64,000 nucleotides of DNA, from the NCBI GenBank assembly GCA_025267735.1, contig CM046304.1:14694001-14758000 (forward strand), in the 5' to 3' direction. The DNA comes from Mactra quadrangularis. Its lineage: Eukaryota > Mollusca > Bivalvia > Venerida > Mactridae. The translations under genes and the position numbers were made by a program. The notes below the pieces were generated by a model that saw nothing but the letters and a program-made list of their open reading frames with translations, had not been told where the DNA came from and searched no databases. This document shows positions 57,001 to 64,000 of the stretch, in pieces. Each line of letters starts with the position of its first letter. Positions within the stretch are counted from its first letter, which is position 1.

Positions 57001-60000
57001 TATAAAGGAGCACTTTTTGACCCCTTAAAACATCATTGATTATTGCATTCCTTTCAATAGGTTTTGATAAGGATATGTTTAATTTAATAATTTCAAAATC
57101 TATTATGTAGAATCAATGAATGTATGATATATGCTCTCAAACACTGATTTCGGACTAAAGTCTAAAATGACAAAATGCATTTTTTGTTTGTTAAAAGACG
57201 TAATTTTGTTTTATCAAATTACACATGCGATTGGGATACAAAAAGGTAATTATAACATTTATAACACATCAAACAGGCCATATCTAAGAGCGAAAAATGT
57301 GGTAAGGGTGGTCAAGTAATATGCTATGAATATGTTTGATAAAATAAGTTTAAATAATTTTGTTTCATAGAACATGAATATTTACATATCAATACATATA
57401 AAAAGCAATTTTTAGAGGAAACAATCCGGTCATAGGCTTCAGAATCAAAATTCAGATCTGTTCAAATATAAGTTGAACACCTCTCGTAGTGTTTTAAATC
57501 AGTCTATGAAATAGGGATATAAAACTGGTTGTCCTAACAAATCCTTTTAAGAGCAAGCATTACATCTTATTTGCATAATTTTGGTTGCCAATAAGAAATT
57601 GTTGGTTGCCCGAACCAAAAAGGGGTTGCCCCGGGCAACCAAACAACAACTAATCTCGTCGACCTGTGTTAAATACTTAATTAACTGAATATATCAAATA
57701 TACACATGACAATATCATTGATTTATTTATAGCAGATCCAGAAATTTACACTTGTCCATTGCGATCAAACATTGTGATGGGCGAATGAAGATTTTGAAAT
57801 GAATGACCAGATGAATGCTCGTTGTAAATAACCGTCTCTGAATTGCATTGCATATTTCGCGGCAGCCACTGTTAATTGTTCCAAGAAAAATAATAAGTAT
57901 AAAACATTTTTACTCAACAGCTAGGGAGCTATTTAAGCAAGTGCACTCGATATTAAATTTCGATATAAATTGTTGTTAATGAACAAAAAATAATATGTTT
58001 TTGAACATGATCCTATCGTATGTTTATTATTTTTAGGACCTGACGATTGTGTTACATGTTATGCATGTGGAGGAAGTTTGAAGAACTGGGAACCAAACGA
58101 TGATCCAATGAAAGAGCATTCATATTGGTTCCCGTCTTGCTCTTTTATTCGTCTAACGAACGGAGATGACTCTACTGAAAGCACGAGTTCCTCTGAAAGT
58201 CTAAGCACGTCTCCAAGACGTGACACTGAGGTAAAATTTTACTGACATGTAAATCAGAGTAAAATGAATAAAATGGGAATAAGTATTTTGTTCAGATCTT
58301 GTATGATATTGATAAAATGGTCGTGTCTGATTGCATAGTTAGATAATCCTTAGCCATTTGCAATGAAGAAGACAACATAAAATTGTATGAAGGCTTATTA
58401 GCAGAATAGCAGACAATTTGATTGCAAATGTTGATGTATCACGTCCATCTACTAACAATATTAACACTTCTTCGCCAAACATAATTAATTTGTTTCATTA
58501 CTACCACTTCTAATGTCCGAGGCATATCTTCTTGTAGAAGATAGCCGTGGTGTTTCGAATGTCATACCATGTTACAGTGTGTTGTCCTTCTCACTTTCCC
58601 TGGATAAATATTATTGAATTTAAGCACTTAACCATGGCAGTACAAAACGCTTACATTCATCAATGACTGATTGCTTTCCTACACGAGGCAGTGATAAAAG
58701 GGAGAATAACTATTTCATGATTCAAATCTGCAAAGTTATGTAGATTTCGCCCACAAATCGAACAACGAACTCTGAATATAGAGAGACGTAAAGCCACATT
58801 ACCAACTAGGCTAACCACTAGGCTAACCAAACGCACCGAGACAATCACAATGCGTAGTCTCTCAACTCTCATTTTTCTAGATTTCAGAAAATTCACGCGA
58901 AGAGCAAACCTCGTTTTCGCCACCAGTATCAGAACCAATCACTAATGGAATATTGCATACCGGAAGTGATTCATCACGTGACAGAAATAAATTTGAATGT
59001 TTACAAATGGGTTATACCATAGAAGATTATGCCGGTGCGATTAGGGAGCTGCGAAGTCGAGGTATATAACTCCTTAAGTTTGCAGACACAACTAGCAACC
59101 GTCCTCAAGTCTCACATAGACAAATCAGTCTTAGAGCTGTTTAAGTTCAATACGTTGTCAGTTATATTTCGTTATAAATCATTCAAATTTAAATGGTTAA
59201 GTATGTTTGTATGGATTGCGTAAGATAACTTGAACGATTTATTATGTAAATAATGTGTCATGTTGACCTAAATAAAACGAGCTTTAATTATTTATTTATT
59301 CTTTCGAATGACGTAACTATCTAAAATACATATTCCAAGACATGTCAAAAGTCGTACACCGAATTCAAACCTCACAAAGATTATGTTACTTTTAAAATGC
59401 ATGTGCATATGCTTCATATACAGGTATATAGTTAAATATTTGGCTAATGCATAAATGCATTCTATTATTTGTATACTTATCAGGGACACATGAACCCACT
59501 GTATCAGAGATAGTAGACGTGATTGAAAGTACAAGAGAAAGCAGATCAGAGGGTAAGTACGCTATTAACAAATTACTCCTCTAATTTAAATACTCACTAT
59601 AGAATTTCTGTACGTATTTACTATCGATTATCAAGTATTTAAGTCAGCGGAGTTAATAAATGCGCCACTGATAGTTAATTGAAATTTACAATTATCACGT
59701 AACAAAATACAATGTACAAGAAATTAAAGCAAAACATGTAACTTCAAATATTGCAAAAAATAGCTGTTAGTGTTTTATGTCTGTTACTTTCATGGCACGT
59801 AGGTCAGTTTGCGGAGAAAAGTAACTATTAAAAGGAATTTATCAATAGTTAATTGCATGCAATATGCATAGTCTGTTTTTCCCGAAACGTTTTTTCCAAA
59901 AACTTTTGAAGGGCCCTCGGTAGCATATTATCAAAAACCTTACGATGATTTAACAACACATTATAGAATGATATCTACCCAATTCGGATAATACCAATCT

Positions 60001-60654
60001 CCGTAAACAGAGATCCTGTTCTACTCGCGTTGTCGTACTGGATCTCTACTTAGTCAATGCAAGGTCACGTCGAGATGAACTTTGTGTCGAACAATCAATG
60101 CGTAGCTTTCATCTAGACGAAAACACTTTTAATCACATTTTGATTTCGTAATCTCTATTTTTAGACCAAGGTTTGCTAGCTGCTTTAACAGCGGTATTAT
60201 TCACAGTCTGCGATTGGGTGGCTCATTTCAAATTGCGTGTCGTAGACGATATAAACAAGTTACGTATCATAACAATTTCGTCATGAATATTATGATGAGA
60301 AAAGGTCACCTGAACGTGACCTTCGTTTGGAAAAGGCCAGATCTACATTAGCGAGTATGCGAGCGGTAAAATTTTAGATCGGGTTTTAATCAGATTGGGA
60401 TAATACGGGACCGTGTATATTAAAGCAATACATTTGATTTTAATGTTGACCATATTCTTTCAGACGAGATATTAGCACAGAATAGAAGATTAAGGAGTAT
60501 GGTGTATTGTATGAATTGTAAGACAGAGGAAGCCAACATTCTATTTCTACCTTGTACACATCATATCTATTGTGTTTCCTGCTCAGATAATGTCACAGCA
60601 TGTCCGTTATGTCAAAAACATATTACAGAAAAGATGCGTACCTTTATGTCTTAA
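53097..60654 (+). CDS. IAP gene B: BIR-BIR-UBA-RING protein, eight coding exons, 650 aa
   Basis: Predicted join: 53097-54060, 54757-54908, 55429-55480, 56016-56165, 58037-58230, 58881-59061, 59484-59552, 60464-60654 (1953 nt with stop). Phases are 1,0,1,1,0,1,1, identical to gene A. Start ATG 53097 has good context (ATCATGG); the frame upstream lacks another ATG back to the acceptor at 53034. Order: unrecognised N-terminal region (1 to about 280), BIR1 (C329, C332, H349, C356), BIR2 (C447, C450, H467, C474), Ser-rich linker, UBA-like MGY (547-549), RING (C603, C606, C618, H620, C624, C627, C634, C637), tail RTFMS. By family it is an E3 ligase of the cIAP/XIAP type acting in the cytosol. It is a tandem paralogue of gene A, 28 kb downstream in the same direction. 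Confidence 0.9.
54061..54756 (+). other. Gene B intron 1
   Basis: 696 bp, GT-AG, against 4.4 kb and a GC donor at the same position in gene A. Nothing recognised. Confidence 0.75.
54757..54908 (+). CDS. Gene B exon 2: second half of BIR1
   Basis: 152 nt, acceptor TTCTTCCAG/AACAG, donor ATTAAG/GTAAT. Residues 322-372: C329-x2-C332, H349-x6-C356. The groove tryptophans are replaced (F339 and V346), as in gene A BIR1, so this repeat is probably structural or binds another partner. Confidence 0.92.
54909..55428 (+). other. Gene B intron 2, with a dispersed repeat
   Basis: 520 bp. About 54957-55060 (GACGCCGTAGCAACACAATG, CAGCCAACCTTCTCAATGTT) is repeated in the next intron at about 55615-55740. 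From memory, such ACGCCGT...GTTCCTGG repeats are widespread in bivalve DNA. Confidence 0.6.
55429..55480 (+). CDS. Gene B exon 3: linker between BIRs
   Basis: 52 nt encoding EYLQASDPEYFRTSQLS; acceptor ATCATTAAAG/GAATA, donor TTATCAG/GTAAC; phase 0 in, 1 out. The acceptor is weak in pyrimidines, and support comes from frame continuity and the equivalent exon in gene A. Confidence 0.72.
55481..56015 (+). other. Gene B intron 3, with second copy of the dispersed repeat
   Basis: 535 bp. 55615-55740 resembles 54957-55060. The stretch near 55890 (GAGCTGGTCTAGTGCTAGAA) is faintly tRNA-like but not a gene. Confidence 0.55.
56016..56165 (+). CDS. Gene B exon 4: first half of BIR2
   Basis: 150 nt, acceptor TTTATTTCAG/CAAAC, donor TTCTG/GTATA, phase 1 in and out. 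Residues 390-439, including EARISSYYNNWPRDKPQTPN and MAEAGLFYS, the BIR opening. Confidence 0.9.
56166..58036 (+). other. Gene B intron 4, largely a mariner-like element
   Basis: 1871 bp, GT-AG. Two thirds is the element at 56229-57486. The rest is AT-rich. Confidence 0.7.
56227..57488. mobile_element. Mariner-like element in gene B intron 4
   Basis: Termini: CGAGAGGTGTTCAACCTATA from 56229 and, on the minus strand from 57486, CGAGAGGTGTTCAACTTATA. The terminal repeat is about 27 bp with one mismatch, flanked by TA on both sides. Length 1258 bp, the size of a full mariner. However, I see no transposase frame or catalytic motif, only ORFs of about 60 codons, so the interior is decayed or foreign. 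Confidence 0.82.
58037..58230 (+). CDS. Gene B exon 5: second half of BIR2 and Ser-rich linker
   Basis: 194 nt, acceptor TATTTTTAG/GACCT, donor ACTGAG/GTAAA, phase 1 in, 0 out. Residues 440-504: C447-x2-C450, W457-E-P-N-D-D-P, H467-x6-C474. M464 stands where type II BIRs usually have Trp. It ends with a Ser/Thr-rich tail (DDSTESTSSSESLSTSPRR). Confidence 0.92.
58231..58880 (+). other. Gene B intron 5
   Basis: 650 bp ending ATTTTTCTAG. A second AG seven bases downstream (ATTTCAG) would put the protein into a frame with an early stop, so the first AG is preferred. Confidence 0.7.
58881..59061 (+). CDS. Gene B exon 6: linker and UBA-like segment
   Basis: 181 nt, phase 0 in, 1 out; donor AGTCGAG/GTATA. 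Residues 505-564, polar first half, then CLQMGYTIEDYAGAIRELRS with the MGY loop, aligning to KMMGFDEDEFVEAVLELKRR of gene A. Confidence 0.85.
59062..59483 (+). other. Gene B intron 6
   Basis: 422 bp, GT-AG, AT-rich, nothing recognised. Confidence 0.7.
59484..59552 (+). CDS. Gene B exon 7: end of UBA
   Basis: 69 nt, acceptor ACTTATCAG/GGACA, donor GAGG/GTAAGT. Encodes THEPTVSEIVDVIESTRESR; TVSEIVDVI matches TVEDILEVI of gene A. Confidence 0.85.
59553..60463 (+). other. Gene B intron 7, containing a MITE
   Basis: 911 bp, GT-AG. It contains the CAATCT MITE (59995-60397), so about half the intron is a transposon insertion absent from gene A intron 7 (428 bp). Confidence 0.75.
59986..60406 (-). 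mobile_element. MITE with CAATCT termini and 9-bp TSD, copy 2
   Basis: Element 59995-60397 (403 bp), reverse orientation to 36435-36835 and highly similar. It is flanked by the perfect repeat GGATAATAC (59986-59994, 60398-60406). It is inserted in intron 7 of gene B. Confidence 0.9.
60464..60654 (+). CDS. Gene B exon 8: C-terminal RING and stop
   Basis: 191 nt, same length as gene A exon 8. Acceptor ATTCTTTCAG/ACGAG. RING residues 603-637: C603-x2-C606-x11-C618-x-H620-x3-C624-x2-C627-x6-C634-x2-C637. The tail MRTFMS closely matches the FMS C-terminus of XIAP, which is needed for dimer/E2 function. Stop TAA at 60652. Confidence 0.95.
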
Positions 60655-63204
60655 ATGATAAACCGGATATTCAAAGCCAATATTTAAAACATGTGGTGTT
60701 CTTGTACTCTTAATATTGGATTCATCCGTTTGTGGGGGAAACAATTCGTTTATGGGGGAAACACATGAGTCCACACTAGTGTGAAGCAGTTTCAATCAAA
60801 GTATTCATTCTCGTGAAAACAAAATTAACTGATCAGTGCGTGTGGCTCTTCTTCTTCTGTAATTTTCAATATGATTGCAGCATTGCGAAGATATGAAATT
60901 TTCAGGAAATGTGTATTTTATCATATTAAACAGCTGAGCAAAATATAAAATCTTCGTAATTTTGCACTAATATTTTTTTTAAGTCTTTAAAAAAACTCTA
61001 CTGAAATCCATAGGGACGCAACTTCGAACTGTTTGTACTGGCGTCCATAACAACGGTTTTGTCATTCTATAAATAGAAGGTGAAGTCATCAGTCAGACTG
61101 TTTGTGTACAGAATGCGGTTTTGTAACTAAATTTGTGTGTTTACGAGCCTCAGTTTAGAACAAAAGTTTTATACATATACTTTTTTATGTATTTACTATT
61201 CATATTCACAACTATAAGGGGAAATCACTAGTAATCAGCATTAGATTCAATTAAATATCTTGGGCTAAAAATAGCTCATCAACCTAAATGCATGAACCAA
61301 GATGGCAGCCTCCATGAATATATGCCATCAAAGTAAAATTGCTGTACTTTTTGGAAAAATACGAAGTAAATGGAGGGTACTGGAATCGGAGATTTTATGG
61401 AATAGCTGTCTAATATCAAGAGCTTGTTTTAGTCTGTGGAATAAGTCATGAAGCCGACATAAAAGGAGTGAATGACGTCAATACACAAGTTCAATACATG
61501 GCAACTTTGAACTCAGATCAACATGAAATTATGATTAAACTGTCTATTTTACGTCTATGCAGATTGGCTGTATGATTGACTAGTCTCTCTGTATATAAAG
61601 TAAATGGTGTTTGTCACATCATCTAAGAACAATTGAACAAATGGATCCAGTGAGTGTGCATACTTTGTAACTTGATCAAAATTTAACTTCTACTTTCGGT
61701 TTCAAATCAGCAGAGATATAAAATTCCCTGAAATCAGGTAGATAATTTTGAATTACAAACTTGATTGACCTATTTTCATGTACAGTAAATGAAGTTTGTT
61801 AAAGGATTTTTAGAACATACATTTGTAAATACACTACAAAAACATGTCAAATTATCAATATAGACTGCATTTTGCCAAAACGTGCATGCTATCAACTCAA
61901 TTTATACAGCCCAGTTGTACTTTGTACATATATTTGAAGTAGTAAATGATTGAGAAAAACATTTGTTAAGGTATAAAAGAAAGTATACAAAACTATGTTA
62001 TATGACCACATAGAAAATGTGTTTACAAGTAAAGTGGTATCCTATTGTACATCAATTTTCTAATGTTTTTCGCTTTTTTCAGATTTTTGAATTATATTAA
62101 GGTATACTTAAATTCGCCCTTTCTCACTAATAAGGACCAAATGAAATATTTTATTGTCGTAACCCATTAGAAATAATTTGGTCCACGAAAATTTTTATTT
62201 TTCAAATGTATGATCTTCGAAGATGTGTTATTTATAAAATACAATACAACACAAAAGGTTATAGGAGTTTTTTCGTCTCAAACTCTTAACAGAATACCGT
62301 AATTTTGGTCAAATATGCTTGGTTTAATATTTGGACAAACTGTATTGTGTGTAATTATTCTCAATGATTGATTGTATGAACGTTCATTAAAGATGATGAC
62401 AGTTTGAAATAAAATGTACAATGGCATTCTCTAAGTTGTGTGTTTTTTGATTAATTAAATATGAAAAGGTATTATTGTCACACTCCGTCACATAGCTGTC
62501 TTCTCCGTCACAAAATGTCTTTTCCATAACAGCACTGTTTTTTATATTTTTCTCATTCGTTTATACAAAAGAAACACTAAAACATCATTAAGCAAGAGAA
62601 CATGTGCACATTAATATTTTCTAGAACAATACCAAGTTAAAGTCTATTCTAATCAGCCTTCACAAGAGTTTAAGTGTGCGATTTTCTCCATGTTGTGAAC
62701 CACATCTTAAACACTTCTAAAAATCTTGATTATTTTTTGTGTAAAACTCAACTGGTGACACATTTTAAGTTGTTTTCACACATATCATAAATAAATGAAC
62801 TTTAAAACTTGCCAAAAAATACACATTCCTGCTTTATAGAAAATTTTCTAGTCCGTGACGGAGGAGACAAATTTACTTTTTTGACCTCAAGGTCAAGGTC
62901 ATTTCTAGTAAATCAGTTGTACCACTGTAGTCCAAACACCAGTCAATTAAATTTCAAACATTTATCTTACTCGCCTTGGTAAAATAAATGAAATATATAT
63001 AAAAATCTTTTTTTCAATTATCAACAAACCACAATTTGAAATCAGAAAATGGCCCTTAAACCTGTATCAATTTAGCCGATAGTACAGCATCGCTTATCTA
63101 CCGTGTGTGACGTCATCGTAGACCTATTGATTAAATTGTGTTATAACAGCCAATGGATTGTAATATATACGCGTCTGTCAATTAATCAGTCGCAAAAACA
63201 TTTG
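60655..63204. other. 3' UTR and flank of gene B
   Basis: No gene seen. Possible polyadenylation signals are ATTAAA near 60923 and AATAAA at about 62410 followed by a GT-rich run; neither is certain. A minus-strand 62-codon ORF at 60607-60795 overlaps the RING exon and is a shadow. Confidence 0.45.
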
Positions 63205-63769
63205 CACCATCGTCGCAGATAGGGACCCTATGAAAACTCTCAGATTGTACCAACATTCAAAATGGTGGCATTTTTGTGGAAGAAAAAAAAATACGGCCTT
63301 CATGAGAAAACTCGGCCATTATGAGATTCGGAACCAATCAAAATGCCTGAATCTCATAATAGCCGAGGCATTTATTAAAGGCCGTATTTTTCCATATTGG
63401 CCGATTATTTGGTCATAATGCCGTAGTGAACGCCATATCAGCCCTGAATATCTGAAGTCCACTATCATACAGTTTATTAATAATGTTACTTATTTACTGG
63501 ATTTAATGAAATGAAAATTTGATAGTCTAATATTACATAACGATAGCACAATTTCTCTGGTCGTTTTTGTATGTTGATAACAACATGTTCAAGTGACGAC
63601 ACAAATTACTGTTTACATAGTATTTTGCACTCAACATCCTAAGTACATCACATGCAATAGTAATTTTACATATTAATGCTTATTGTCTTGAGAAAGTATC
63701 CAAATGGATACTAGCTTATGGCCAAACAATATCATAACTGTCTTCACTTTTGATGTAGGATAGGTGAAC
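63205..63769 (+). repeat. Dispersed repeat, copy 2
   Basis: Same element and orientation as 28193-29066. It lacks the 360-bp middle but contains a palindrome (about 63311-63367: CTCGGCCATTATGAGATTCG and its complement) that is deleted in copy 1. Neither copy is a full version of the other. Confidence 0.8.
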
Positions 63770-64000
63770 CTACGGTGGCATAGAGGTGACATGGAGATAT
63801 ATTTGAACTTTACGTGGCCACGCAGTAGCTATTACATGCGCACGTAATAGCGTTTACGTGGCCACGTAATAGCTTTCGGCAATTCTCAATACGAAGGTTC
63901 ATTTGGGAATGTGAATATGTGAAAAATCAACTTCAAATAAAACAGTTTTAAATGATTTGTTCATTATTATGCATGTATCAGGGATGTAAATCTAATTTTC
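63770..64000. other. Spacer with a short palindromic tandem
   Basis: At about 63811-63880 the word TTTACGTGGCCACGTAATAG and variants recur two to three times; ACGTGGCCACGT is itself palindromic. Otherwise AT-rich. Confidence 0.55.

Noticed and set aside
56229..57486. Active mariner transposase gene
   Set aside because: Terminal repeats are good but no transposase motif or long frame is visible inside.
58660..58938. 92-codon minus-strand ORF
   Set aside because: Antisense to intron 5 and exon 6 of gene B; Val/Arg-rich and repetitive, with no family match.

Overview
The window looks like nuclear DNA of a metazoan, most probably a bivalve or related mollusc. Genes are split into short exons with canonical splice sites and long AT-rich introns. 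The spacers hold LINE, mariner-like, MITE and tRNA-SINE-like sequence plus large minisatellites. The only intact genes are two inhibitor-of-apoptosis (IAP/BIRC) genes, a family known to be strongly expanded in bivalves. The species is an inference. There are no bacterial operons, CRISPR arrays or rRNA genes.

Layout. 1-12.5 kb: spacer dominated by a 5.8-kb GT-rich 38-bp minisatellite (about 1735-7531), short inverted-repeat elements (8.5-10.3 kb), a G-tract repeat (10.8-11.1 kb) and a 22-bp minisatellite with 67-bp higher-order units (11.2-12.45 kb). 12.6-24.66 kb: IAP gene A, plus strand, eight coding exons, predicted 673 aa. 24.7-53 kb: a 28-kb transposon graveyard with decayed LINEs, a broken C2H2 zinc-finger gene, two foldback elements in opposite orientation, a large pair of inverted arms, and a nearly full-length LINE between mariner-like terminal repeats. 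53.1-60.65 kb: IAP gene B, plus strand, eight coding exons, predicted 650 aa. 60.7-64 kb: spacer with a second copy of a repeat seen at 28 kb.

Genes A and B share an unrecognised N-terminal region of about 300 aa, BIR1, BIR2, a UBA-like segment (MGF/MGY) and a C-terminal RING. Their seven intron phases are identical (1,0,1,1,0,1,1). Exon 2 (152 nt) and exon 8 (191 nt) are the same length in both, so they are tandem paralogues. By family knowledge they would act as RING E3 ubiquitin ligases in cell-death or innate-immune signalling. In both, BIR1 lacks the peptide-groove tryptophan and BIR2 keeps it, suggesting that BIR2 is the peptide-binding repeat. The features most worth following are the shared N-terminal region, a GC-AG intron 1 in gene A only, a nearly perfect 53-bp hairpin in that intron, and two MITE families with 9-10-bp target duplications.
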